Under the pieces are notes generated by a model. The model made no database searches. It had not been told where the DNA came from and saw only the letters and a program-made list of their open reading frames with translations. A program made the translations under genes and the position numbers. Shown here piece after piece: positions 33,077-44,800 of a DNA stretch of 64,000 nucleotides. Location of the stretch: positions 3,100,001-3,164,000 of the forward strand of contig JBLDXI010000001.1 of the NCBI GenBank assembly GCA_047495785.1. Direction: 5' to 3'. Within the stretch, counting starts at the first letter, position 1; each line of letters begins with the position of its first letter. The DNA is from Lepidodermella squamata (lineage: Eukaryota > Gastrotricha).

Positions 33077-35537
33077 ATGAGTGGTGTCGCAGTGGCTGCG
33101 AAGCTGGCAACTGCGCAATCGCGGCAATTTAATAATAACAGCGCCGCGCTAGCTGCTAACAAGCCTGTTATTGTTATCAGTAGCGATTGTGGCAGCGCGC
33201 AATTGACGCCGAATTCGCGCGTCAATACCAATAACAACCAGAATAACGGCAAAAGTGTGCGGTACATACAGATGGGTAGTCGACAGGACGCGAATTCGGC
33301 TTTAAGCCTGGTCAGTGGTGGGGCTGGCGATGCGAAAAGCGTGTCTAATTTGGGCGACTTCGAGCCGAATAATAATAACAATGAAGTGTTTCAGTCCAGA
33401 CGTGGTAGCGATCTTCCATCTCAAAGGTAAGGATTCAGGACATTTTAAAAATTACTTTCTGTTTTTGCTCATTATAAGTGGAAAAATCCCATGGTATCGA
33501 ATTTCCAACTTTGCCAAACATTTATTTATTCTTCTAATTAAAGAAAACCCAGGATTTTTGCTTCAATAATATCTATGAAAATTTAGATTGGTTGTATATA
33601 CTCTCCATCTTGACTCATATGTTTTATATTGAAATTTGAGAAAAAAAATCAGGGTTCTAGCGCTAAATTTGAGGCTCCGGCACCTACTAATTTGCCCACA
33701 ATTTTTTGACCTACTTTCGAATTTAACCAATTTTTTACTGATGCCAACAACGAATTGGAAAAAAATCACCAACCAATACATTAAAAATCGGGTTTTTAGC
33801 TTGAGAAATCATCCCAATGAGGGCCCTGTGAGAGTCCAAATTCTCAGATCTTCAAAATTTATCTGAAAAAACGAAAACAATCACCCCAATTTTGGTAATC
33901 GGTTTAGGGTGATTTTTTCTGGTATATGTATACTAGTTTGCTGGCGGTCGAATAAGTAAGGTCTGCTAATTGAATGTTTTGCAGCTTCGGAACCTTAAAA
34001 TCACCTGAAAGTTAGCCCTGGATCTTCAATTTTAATACTACCTATACAGGGTGTTCAAGAAATAATAGGTAGTTATAAATAGGATTGCTACTTTTGGCAC
34101 GCGCTTTAGCTGAACAACTGCCTATTATTTCTTGAACACCCTGTAGTGAAAACTGAAATTCAAAATTTGATGAGAAATTATGGGGACGTAATTACAAAAT
34201 CTCATCAAGAATGAGTATAATCTCATCATTCAGCCAGATCCGCCCAATTAAAATTTTTAATTTTTAATTTTTTCAGGAGTTACTTGGGTTGCTCGAGTCG
34301 CTACTCGCAAAGCCGATCGAACAGTTTGCTCAACAATCGGCCGAGCACAACCGGCCACACTACAACAGCGCCGCCTCCCTCAATATCGAAGCACCAACTC
34401 TACTACAACCGCGTACTCAGCGGCCGTATGAAGCCGGCCGTCGACGAGATGTACGCAAGGAGCCAGCGCATGAGCCTCATCGAATCGATAAACCGCGGCC
34501 TCTTCCAACACACGATTTTCATCCTGTCATGCCGGCCCGACGACATCCACAGCCGAGATGAGCGGCAACGCACCCCCTTAATGCTATGCGCCTATATCAG
34601 CGATACTCAGTGGCGCGTGTCGATGGCTCGAACTTTGCTACAAAATGGAGCTGATCTTCACCACAGTGATATCCAGGGGAAAACCGCGATGCATCATACC
34701 TGTGAGTTGGGAAGGTCGGAGCTATTGACCCTACTGCTCAAAGCAGGCGGTCACGCTCTACTGAACCGGCACGATTCGACCGGGAAAACGCCGGTTGATT
34801 ACGCTAAATTCGACCGGTTATGTTCCAGGGTGATTGAAGAACATTCGCCGGGCAGTTCGGCGATCGAAAACGCGAAGAGGAAGCTGAAACTACGGCCGAA
34901 ATCAGCCGCAGCCTCCTTAATGACCACACAGGCGCCAAAATTGGTTCAATGGAGCGTTTTCGAGCAGAAAGGCCGCGTGCCCAGCTTAATCGACGCGCTG
35001 CCTTTCGTGTCAGTTTTGCGGGAAAATTTGGATGTTCAAAACGTGGACGACGGTGATTTGCCGACTTCGACGTGTTATTACACCAAGGATCAATTAGCGC
35101 AACGTCGGCGGCATAGTGCGCACCCTGTGGCGCCCTCGAGTGCCCTGGGTGATCTGACAACAGCTTTTGATGGGAAGTCTCACATTGCGACGTTGTTAAT
35201 GATGCATGGCGAGCAACAGCTAGCCAGTTTCCGGCCGACTGTCAAGCCCAGTGAGCAGCAGGATGCGATGTTTAGGCTGTTGCGGGCCACCCTGGAGTCG
35301 CAGCAGCAGTCGACGGAGGAGAGCCTGGCCGGGTCGAAGCAAAAGGTACGTAGCACGCCCAGTGTTGCTGCGGACACCCCGCTTCCCCTGAAATCGCCAC
35401 TGAAAAATAATGTCCCCATGTGTTTTTGCGTTGATTGCGCTGAAAAAATGCTTGCTACCTGGAACAACCTTAATAGCAGCAATAACGCAAAAAATGGCCA
35501 TCATACGCCTTTGCATCATACTAATAGCTCATCATGA
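33077..35537 (+). CDS. Ankyrin-repeat protein, 536 aa
   Basis: Two exons, 33077-33426 and 34277-35537, joined in phase 2. The N-terminal ~115 residues are Asn/Ala/Ser-rich and low in complexity. Residues ~200-300 carry about three ankyrin repeats (RTPLMLCAYISD, LLQNGADLHHSDIQGKTAMH, LLLKAGGHALLN, GKTPVDYAKF). The remainder is a long tail with MCFCVDCAEKM near the end. Probably a cytoplasmic adaptor; the repeat layout recalls ANKRD34-type proteins but I do not claim orthology. Its intron contains a mariner-like MITE. Confidence 0.75.
34047..34143. mobile_element. 97 bp mariner-like MITE in the ankyrin-gene intron
   Basis: The terminal inverted repeat CAGGGTGTTCAAGAAATAAT starts at 34047 and is mirrored at 34114-34143. 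TA dinucleotides flank both ends (34045-34046, 34144-34145), as expected for Tc1/mariner target sites. No coding capacity. Confidence 0.7.
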
Positions 35538-36305
35538 ATTTTTGAAATTTTCGATTCATTCGCGCGATTTTATTTTTCGAATATTTTTCCAGAGATTTAT
35601 TTTTGAGGTGGTGTTAATTTTTATTTTAATCTACCTGAAATGATAATTCTTCAGTCGAAGCTATCAAGTAATATTGTGCACAATTAAAACGCGCTGCTTT
35701 CTAGTCGAAAAAACTAGGCTGTTTGCTGTTGTTTTCTCGTGTTTTCATTAGCGTGTAGCCCGAGTGCGATTTTACTGTTCCGATCGAACGAAAAACTGCT
35801 GCAATAAAACTGCGATAATTTTAGAGAGTGTTTTAATTTATATATTATATATAACCTGAAATTAATTAATGAGGTTTGTGCGTGATGTGATAAAGAAAAA
35901 GAGGTCAAAGGCAGCGTCCAAGGTCGAAAGTCAACGCACGTCGCGCATTGACAGCAGCCAGCGGTCATCGAGCCGCTTATCAACATTCACGACAGATTCG
36001 AGCCGATATTAACCCAAGGTTGAAAAAATGAAAAAATTCGTCACATTCCAGCACAATTATTTTCGAATCGAATTTCACCTGCAATTAATTTTAATTGTTT
36101 ATAATTATTTAAAAATGCACAAAACCAGCCATCTGGTGGCGGCAATATGTTGGTAGGTCATCTACGTGAGACGTGTTTCGTGTGAAAATTTTATTAATTT
36201 ACTGAATTATATTTTTTTGTAAAATTGTTGTAAAATTATTTTTTAATTTCTTTCAATTAATTTTCGCAATTTTTAATATTTTTTTCATGAAATTTTCAGA
36301 CAAAA
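35538..36305. other. Spacer with a 47-aa Ser/Arg-rich ORF
   Basis: An ATG at 35869 opens 47 codons to TAA at 36010-36012, rich in Arg, Lys and Ser (MRFVRDVIKKKRSKAASK at the start). The composition resembles the next small gene, so it may be a short exon or peptide gene, but there is no splice support. The rest is AT-rich; from about 36147 it belongs to a segment copied at 52.75 kb. Confidence 0.25.
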
Positions 36306-36665
36306 ATGTTCAGCGCGAAATTGTTGGCGAAATCGATGTTGCAACGGCACCGGGCTGGTTCAATCAGCTCGAACGTGAGTCGCACCCAACTTCACCGGTT
36401 ACGTTCAAATGTCTCGGAGAGTGTGACGAGCGAGGACGAAGGCGCGCCGCCGCTCTATTCGGCTACCTCGACTTCATCGTCGTCTGGGCACAGCCACGAC
36501 GCCAGCACGAGTTTTGTGACGGCGCCGCCTCGAATATCGCTGTCGAGCGGTGGGTTGCTTTCGCCGCGCAATAGCATCGTACCGGCCGCAACGCAAGTCA
36601 CTCCGAGCCACATTCACAACCCACTACAACCCACTACAAGCAATAGTGCAAGCAATAACTTATAA
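36306..36665 (+). CDS. 119-aa Ser/Thr-rich protein of unknown function
   Basis: ATG six bases after a TTTTCAG acceptor, so the start probably follows a leader intron or trans-splice. The N-terminus is basic (MFSAKLLAKSMLQRHRAGS), followed by Ser-rich phosphosite-like stretches (SNVSESVTSEDEG) and a Pro/Ser/Thr tail. No domain recognised. A decayed copy of its first third is present at about 52920-53015, which shows the sequence was duplicated with its flank. Confidence 0.5.
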   Translation: MFSAKLLAKSMLQRHRAGSISSNVSRTQLHRLRSNVSESVTSEDEGAPPLYSATSTSSSSGHSHDASTSFVTAPPRISLSSGGLLSPRNSIVPAATQVTPSHIHNPLQPTTSNSASNNL

Positions 36666-37339
36666 CACCTCGATATAGTTGAATTTTTTATGAAAATTAT
36701 TTGTGGTCTGTGAGATTCCCGTAGCTCATCTGTTTGTTTAATAATTTAACATTTTTATCGTGGATGTAATTTTGAAAATGTTGGGAATTTTCGAAAATAA
36801 AATTGTTTATTGACTATTTATTCTCTAGTGAATTCTTTCATCCATCCAGAGTTTAACGATTAATATATGACTGGCAAGAATGAAAATCTTCAGAAAAGCT
36901 AGATTTACTTCATTTCCCAGCACCCTGAATTTTTAGGGTTCGAACACACAATTTCCGCAGGCTGTTTTGAGCTTTCAGTGCGAAGAGCGAACATCGAAAT
37001 TTGTTACCCTTCCTAATTTTTATTGCGGGTGAGTAAAGTCCCTCCCCAAAATTAAAAAGTTGTTGTTTATCACTGTAATAAGAAACCAGTATCGCCTTTA
37101 TTTTCAATCGACTCGAACTACGAAACCTGAGTATAGACAGCGAAAAAGCTTTCTAAAAACTTTTAGCGCTTGAAATTCTAGTAAAATTGACCTGTCGATG
37201 AGTTCCGGAGCCTGATTTCACCCACATAGGTATCGCATTCATATTATTGCAAACATAATGCAAGGGCGAAAAATCGATTGTAAACCTCAGATATGAAAAT
37301 GCTTGAATAAACGCATTTGAAAAAAACCATAAGTACACC
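36666..37339. other. Upstream region of the four-domain ANF gene
   Basis: No gene. It contains AATAAA near 36798 and, in its second half, sequence closely repeated at 53030-53380 before the two-domain gene. Confidence 0.5.
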
Positions 37340-40300
37340 ATGATAATAGGTGTATTCGCTACTTTTTTGGTAATTTTATTAAGCGCCAGTGTGACCTTGG
37401 CGCAAAATGACCAGATTCGTCGAAAAAATGGTACAGTCGCTATGCTGGCGCTCATACCGCAAAATGACGATTTCTACGGGCCGGTATGTCGCGAGGCGAT
37501 TCAACTCGTCATCGACAAGATCAACCGAGCGACTAATGTCCTACCCAACGACTATATCGAAATAGAATACGGCAATGATCAATGCGATGCGAATGTTGGG
37601 GTGAGCGAATTCTTTCGGCTAACCCGTCTGAAGAAGAGACCAAGTGCTGTTCTGATCGGTTCAACATGCGACAACGTTTGCGAATCAGTCGGAGTGCTGC
37701 CGCATCTATTCTCGATGATTGAAGTCGCCGCAGGGTGTGCCACGCCTGTAATCTCACCCGGGCCGCTGTACTATGCATTCCACCGAGTTGTCACGCCGCA
37801 AGATCTGATATCCCGTGTTCGATTCTGGTTCATGAAGCTAATGAAATGGCGATATGTTGCTGTTGTAGCTGAATCCCGCGATTTAACCATGCGTGACGCT
37901 GTCAACTTCGTCAGAGCTGCGACGCCTGAAGGAATATCGATTACCTCCACTGAAATATACGCCGAGGCCGATATAGCTTCTGTGGTTAAACGATTGAAGC
38001 TGGCCAGCCCGCCTGTCATCCTACTGAATTGCGGCCCATCAACTTGCCACGAATTTTTATGCCAGGCCTTCAGAGTAAAACTCTACGGCCCTGAAGTCGT
38101 TTTTATCCTTAACAACTGGGTCAGAATTGATGTAAATCGCTCGTTCACCGATTGCAGACCTCAGGATTTAGCTGAAGTAGTAGATGGCGCGTTATTCATG
38201 GGGAGCATTAACGAAGACCCAGACGTCTTCACCACCTTGGGCTACAACTTATCTACATTTGACCAAGAACTAATTCAGAGACTGAATGGTAGTAACAAGC
38301 GACCGGCTGCGTGGGACGACCGAACACTATGCCACGATGCTGCTTTATTCGGCGCCCACGTTCTTCACTACGCTAATATCGACATGAGACAAGCAAATCG
38401 ATCGCTAGGAAACTTTTCGGCGAAAGATCCTAGTGTACTGCCTTTCATTATGTACGCTGCTAAAAAAGTTAACGTGATTGGGCTGAGAGGTCGTCTGAGT
38501 TTGACCCCAAATTACACGCAGGAAATGCTGACAACTATGGAGGTTGTTCAAATTCAAAATGGAACGAAAAAGCGGGTTTTCCTCTACTATCCTAACAATG
38601 ATCGAGACCCCAAAGTTTTCGCGCCTTTAAAATGGAAAACGTCGGATGGGAAGGCTCCTACAAACACTCCACCCCCAACGGTTTCAACAGCCCGTTATAC
38701 CTATCCTACATTTTCTTATGGTGCATACACGCCTACTACAACAACAGTTCGAAGTACGACTACAACACCGAGACCTACTACACCTGATCCGCCTGGTCCG
38801 AAGAATAAGACTGCGACAGTCTTCATGCTTGCAATGGTGCCTCAGGACTTGACCAGTAACGGGCCTGTTTGTCGGGAGGCGATGCAGCTAGTCATCGATA
38901 AGATCAACACGAATCCTGACATACTCCCCGGGCATAAAATAGACATCGTTTACGGGAATGACCAGTGTGATTCGCTTACTGGGGTTGGTGAGTTGATGCG
39001 TTTGACCCGTCTTAATCGTCCGGCGAGTGCTGTGCTGATCGGACCAACTTGCGATAATGTCTGCGAATCGGTCGGAGTTCTGCCACACATGTTTTCAATG
39101 ATTGAGGTAGCAGCTGGATGTGGAACTCCGACGGTTTCACCCGGGCCGCTTTACTTCTCCTTTCACCGAGTTACAGCTCCGCAAGATCTGATCGCCCGTG
39201 TTCGATTTTGGTTCCTCAGCCGGATGAAGTGGCGTAGGGTTGTAGTGGTCTCGGAAATACAAGAAAACCTACAACATGACACTGTCAACTTTGTCAGAGC
39301 AGCATCATGGGAAGGCGTTGAGATCTTATCGGTTGAGTTCTACTCCTCAGACCCTGCGCCTGCCGTCAATAAACTCAAAGCTTCTGATCTAGCTGGTGTA
39401 GTTATTCTGAATTGCGGACCAGCTACATGCGCCAACTTCTTCTGCGAGGCCTTCAAAGCGAAATTGTATGGCAATGTGGTATTCATAATGAATAACTGGG
39501 TTAAGCTTGACTTCAATCAATCGAGAACTGATTGCCGATCTCAAGATCTAGAGAAAGTCATCGAGGGGGCACTATTTATGGGAAATATTAAGGAGGACCC
39601 TGAAGTCACTACGTCTCTCGGTTACAATCTGACAGGCTTCGACCAGGAACTTGGTCGTCGGCTTAATGGCAGTACGAAATGGCAATCTTGGGAGAACAGA
39701 GCCTTATGCCACGATGCAGCTTTGTTTGGAGCGAACGTCTTACACCACGCTGAAATCGGCATGCGACGCGCTAATCGGAACATAGCGAACTTTTCGTCAA
39801 AAGATCCAACAGTTTTGCCATTTATTATGGACGCTACGAAACGGGTAAACACAGTTGGCTTGCGTGGTCTTCTTCGAGTGAGCCCGAATTACACGCAGGA
39901 AATTCTCACAACGATGGAAGTTGCTCAGATGCAGAACGGTAGTCTGACTCGGGTTTTCTTGTACTACCCAAACGGAGATCGGCAGCCTAAAGCTCTTGCG
40001 CCTCTGAAGGTGACGTGGGCCGATGCATTTCCTCCAATGAGGAGCACTGCGTCAACGGCTCGTTACACCTATCCGACTTTTCCTCCAAATATGTACACAC
40101 CGCCTACCCCTAAAACCACACCTAGAACAACAACTACCCCAGCACCTACCACAATTGATCCCAACGCCCCGAGGAACAAGTCTTTAACCGTTTCTTTACT
40201 TGCTTTAATTCCTCAATCGACTCCGGTTTGCCGGGAAGCGATACAGTTTGTGGTTGATAAAGTGAATGCTAATCCTTATGTCCTACCTGGCTATAAAATT

Positions 40301-42683
40301 GCCATCGAATATGGAGATGATCAGTGTGACTCGGACGTTGGAATCAGGGAGTTCTTTCGCCTAACTAAACTGAACCGCGCTCCAAGCCCTGTTTTGATCG
40401 GATCAACGTGCGATAATGTCTGCGAATCGGTCGGAGTTCTGCCGCATTTGTTCTCCATGATTCAAGTAGCTGCAGGCTGCGGCACTCCGACGATTTCCCC
40501 CGGCCCTTTGTACTTTGCTTTCCATCGCGTTGTTACCCCTCAGGACTTAATATCAACAGCAAGGTTCTGGTTGCTTAGACGATTCGGCTTAACAACAGTC
40601 GCTGTGGTCGCAGAATACTCCGAAGTAATGCAAAGAGATGCCATCAACTTTGTAAAGGCCGCATCTGGATGGGGCGTCTCTGTTTATGACACAACGCTTT
40701 ATGATATCAAAAACGGCGGGCTGGTTGGACCCTTGAAAAAGATAAAATACAAAGGCATTCAAGTCTTTCTATTCTTCTGCTCTGCAGCAAGTTGCCATAA
40801 GCTGTTCTGCGATGCGTTCAAAGCTCGTATCTATGGTCCGAGATACGTCATCATCTCCAACGATTGGATCACATTGAACTCAAGTGATTCGTCAACCTCC
40901 TGCCGATCACAGGATCTCGAAACCGTCTTCGAGAACGTTATTCTGATCGGGCCGGTTCGTGAGATCACTGACCCTGGGCTGATAACTACCTATGGCTACA
41001 CCCCCGCGGAGTTTGATGTCGAACTAACTCGCCGATTGAACGGTTCGAAAAACAGCTCGAAAGATTGGCAGGACAGAATTTTATGCCATGATGCAGCCAT
41101 GTTTGGAACGAGGGTACTTCACCATGCCGAGATCTTGCTACGTCAAGCAAAGCGACAGATTTCGAACTTTTCCGCAAAAGACCCTACTGTCTTACCATTT
41201 ATCATGTCAGCGACTAAGCAGGTCCGTTTGTATGGATTGAGGGGTTACCTAGCCCTGACCCCTAATTACACCCAAGAGATGTTAGAGCCGATGCAAGTCT
41301 CACAAATTCAAGGCGGTAAGACAGTTCGAAACTTCATCTATTATCCAAACGATGACCGCAATGCACGAGAGTTCTCGCCCATTAAATGGAGCGCGTTAGG
41401 CAAGTATAGTTTCACCTTGAACTCCTTATAAAATTTATCTTTTTGCAGATGGAAATCCTCCAGCCTTGAAAGCTCTAGACAAAACGTACAATGTAACTTT
41501 GTTGGCTCTTATCCCTCAAAACGGAACTTTTATGGGTCAAATCTGTCGCGAGTCCATCCAAATCGCCATTGATAGGATCAATGAGATGCAGGAACTTCTT
41601 CCGACTCGCAAAATCGAGGTTCTCTATGGCAATGACCAATGCGACCCTGTAGTTGGCTCGAAAGAGTTCTTCCGCCTGCTGAAAATGAAGAGAATGTCAA
41701 CCCCAGTTATCATCGGTTCAGTTTGTGAGGACGTTTGCAGATCGATTGGCACGCTACCGGGGAGTTTCAACATGCTGGAGATAGCAGCAGGTTGCTCGTC
41801 ACCTCTTATCAAACCTGGGAAAGGATATTCGTCTTTTTTGAGGGTTGAAACCCCACAGCATTTGGCCTCTGTAGCCCGGTTTTGGCTCTTCAACAAAATG
41901 GGCTGGAAACGAATTGCAATCCTTGCTGAGGAGGATAATTCACTGTTAACCAACGACCTGTGGTATTTTTACAACCAATCATCAAGCCAGGGTTTATCTG
42001 TCATCTCAGCCGAGTTCTACAACAATCGGAATATGGCTGAGAAGATACAAAATCTCAAGGCGAAAGACGCTAAGGTTGTTATGTTGAACTGCGGACCTGC
42101 AACCTGTAACCAGTTCTTCTGTGAGGCCTACAAATCGGGATTTTACGGCCCTCAAATCGTTTTTATTCTCAACAATGGCGTTAAGCTGGACGCATCTGGT
42201 TGCGGTAAGGAGGCTATGGAGGGTGCTTTAATGATTGGAACTATCAAAGGCCCGAATGAGCCGTCTTGGATGACTCATTTAGGATATTCGGTCGAAGAAT
42301 TCGACGCCTTGTTGAGGGGCCGAATTGACGGTGAAATCAACGAGGAAGCTTGGCAAAATCGAGCGCTATGCCACGATTCAGCTGTATTTGCTGGCCATGT
42401 CCTTCACTTGGCTGAGATTTACCTCCGATTGAAGCAGAAGGATGTTAGAAGTTTCAGCATGACTGATCCAGCGGTTCTTCCTTTGATCCAAGAGGCGGGC
42501 AAAAAAGCTAGGATTGTTGGTCTACGTGGGCTATTGACGCAGAGTAAAGATTTTCCTGGCGAAATGCTGCTCCCGATGGAAATTTCGCAGTTCATCAATG
42601 GCAAGGTGTCAAGGGCTATGATTTACTACCCAAATAATGATAGAGAGCCTGATTATCTTGCTCCTATTGATTGGAGGGGTTAG
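37340..42683 (+). CDS. Secreted protein with four tandem ANF-receptor-type ligand domains
   Basis: Exons 37340-41399 and 41449-42683 join in phase 1 through a 49 bp GC-AG intron (AG|GCAAGT ... TTTTTGCAG); a GT donor would break the frame. Product ~1,764 residues: signal peptide (1-21), then four ~400-residue domains of the type in receptor guanylate cyclases (starts at about residues 30, 490, 952, 1370), each with YGNDQCD or close, STCDNVCESVGVLP, VAAGC..P.ISPGPLY, and a closing Y(Y/F)PN.DR motif. Thr/Pro-rich linkers join domains 1-3. No transmembrane, kinase-homology or cyclase region follows. The second-exon stop may be bypassed by splicing at 42679 to 42737, adding a short SKPPMD end. Likely a soluble or matrix ligand trap; ligand unknown. 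Confidence 0.82.
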
Positions 42684-42759
42684 TTTTAAATGATTTTGCT
42701 CTTTATTCCGCATATCACAATCTAATTTTTTCTCAGGATCGAAGCCACCTATGGACTAG

Positions 42760-43257
42760 TCACTTTTCCCATTCAACTGACCATATCTAGCTTGAACTTT
42801 GATTTAATTCAAAATATTTTTCGTTGTGCTACTTTTTCGGTAATATATAAAATTAGAAAATATATATTATTGGAAGTACTGTCAGTGGAACGTCACCTTT
42901 AATCTATAAATAAACACATTCGTTGCATTGAATCATAATTTTTCTCCACTCTCGTCGACTTCAGTTATTTTCGTATGTCTGAACTTAAAGCCTGGAATAT
43001 GCTACGGTATATTGAAAAGATTGCCAAATCACATGTGTGAGAGAGAGAGAGAGAGAGAGCGCATGAATCGAGGTTGTCGGGTCATTGCGATGCGTGAGAA
43101 ATAAAATAAATTCTCTTGCAATGAAAAATTCCGCAACAGGCGCGCAAACATTCAACGATGCCTTAAACATTCAACATATAATTCCTCCATAGAGATTTTA
43201 ATCTCCGGCTCGGAAACCGCATCAGCATCATCATCGTCAAATAAGCAACGACTTTAT
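42760..43257. other. Intergenic region with a GA microsatellite
   Basis: No gene. A (GA)n run lies at about 43034-43059; AATAAA at about 42909 may end the preceding transcript. Confidence 0.45.
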
Positions 43258-43589
43258 TCATCTTCCGGAATGCGTCCCAATTTTGCGGCGGCGAGGGCTC
43301 GCAGGCCTTAGATATTCGGCCAGGCGGTTCGTGACTACGTACACCGGGCGGTCAACTGTTACGTACTCTAATTTCGGCCGCTCATAAACAGCCAACTCGT
43401 ATTTCGGTCGTTTAAATGAAGCCTGGGTGATGGTTCGGTCGTAAATTACCAGTGTAGGTAGGGCGGCTTTTGAAATGGTGTCGCAGTCATTGCTGAGCGT
43501 TCAAATTCGACCAGAACATACTTGGGACGATCATCCACAGCCAGGCTTGTAGGTAACTGGCGTTTTAATCCAACGCCGCCACCCGACAT
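43258..43589 (-). pseudogene. Short gene or pseudogene with Arg-Pro-x-Tyr repeats, frame broken
   Basis: An ATG at 43589 opens 48 codons (DDRPKYVLVEFERS). A second frame then continues to a TGA at 43258-43260 with the same motif style: FKRPKYELAVYERPKLEYV, VDRPVYVVTNRL. The motif RPxY-x-(L/V)-x-(Y/F)-(E/D)R occurs about four to five times, implying beta-strand-like repeats. The two frames differ by one or two bases, so it is a frameshifted pseudogene, an assembly error or a tiny unseen intron. Family not recognised. Confidence 0.4.
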
Positions 43590-44507
43590 TACGTAAAATG
43601 TCTAGTTATAACACGAAGGACACCAGAAATTTAAAATAAAAGATGCGTTTTAAATAAAAAATCTGATCACTAGCGAATTGAAAATTCGGTTTTAATACGC
43701 GGTGGAAATAAAAAGACGACGACAAGTAGCAAATAAAAATACCTAATACGGCTAATATAAAGTGATTCAGCCCCAAATCGTTCTTAATTTTTATTACCTA
43801 AACCCATAATTTTCAAACAGCGCCGCCGTAAAAATGTTCAAGTTTTCAGAATTTCCAAAACGATCGTTATCTATTCGAGGGCGTGGCGAGGAGATGTGAC
43901 GCTGACACAACCCGGCTGAAACGGAGAGGTAAACCCACTCTCCTCGCTGTACCACCTGTATTTCGCCCTCCTTCACGCATCAACAATGGATGAAGATTTA
44001 TATTTGAAATAAAAATTCCGAAAAATTCCAAAACGTTTTTTCGTATTTTTTTGTAAATTTCACGAACATTTTTATTTTAAATAAATTAAAATTTTTTAGA
44101 AAGTATGACACCTGCGTCGACGAAATCGATCTTATGCTACTGGTTGCTCTTGAGCTGATCCAACGATGTCAAAACCAGACTGCGGCTGTTGGCGAGGGCC
44201 AAATAACCAAATTGCTATCAGCTCGATGGCGAAAAGCTGCCGCAGCTGCAACTTGAGTAGTCGCCGACGAAGTTTTGTTTGGCTTTAAATTCGACGGAGG
44301 CGCCGCTGTTCTCGGCGATAGACGCGTGGAGACGACCGATTTAGCCGCGGTCAAATCGATGTACCAAGCGAACCGACCGATTACGCCGCCGCAATACTCT
44401 TTGAAAGCGCCGTCTGTGAATTTACATGGTGCGCCACAGCGTATCGAGCCGCCGCAATCTTCGAGTTGCGATTACTGACGAAGGATCGCCGTCGATAACC
44501 TCGCGGT
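43590..44507. other. Region with open but uncertain frames on both strands
   Basis: A plus-strand frame 44275-44478 (67 codons) and minus frames at 44169-44354 overlap in GC-rich DNA. The minus sequence could be decayed continuation of the TRM10-like fragment to its right, but only scraps such as a YCGG-like motif support this. Not called as genes. Confidence 0.25.
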
Positions 44508-44800
44508 CCTGAAAATAAATGTTTAAAATCGGTTGAAATTTTGATTTCGAGTAAAATTTACGGTCATGTCATCTTCGTAGCTGAAATCAAACACCAATTT
44601 CTGGCCGAATTTCATGGCGTGGATCACTCGGTTTTCATAATCATTTGAAAAAGCGTATTTTTCGGGGGTCGATCTGCGTTGTTTTCAGTTCGAAGTTTCA
44701 AACGCTCTTGGTGCGCTTTCTGACGCTCAGCCTTCTTCTTTTCATCGTTGATTCGGGTCAGCTCTTTTTTGCGAAAAAACGAATGCATTTTCGTGCGAGC
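44508..44800 (-). pseudogene. TRM10 (tRNA m1R9 methyltransferase)-like fragment with frameshift
   Basis: The minus-strand ATG at 44788 starts a highly charged segment (KKELTRINDEKKKAERQKAH). After a one-base shift at a C/A homopolymer (about 44664) the frame continues as VIHAMKFGQKLVFDFSYEDD, the conserved entry motif of TRM10/RG9MTD methyltransferases. A GTAAAT donor at 44561 and a TTTTCAG acceptor before 44508 frame the next exon (DREV...), after which the frame decays. The SAM-binding part of the family is not recognisable. TRM10 enzymes methylate purine 9 of tRNA. Confidence 0.45.

Noticed and set aside
41400-41431. Stop at 41431 as the end of a three-domain protein
   Set aside because: A GC-AG intron removes it, and the next exon encodes a fourth domain of the same family in the matching frame.
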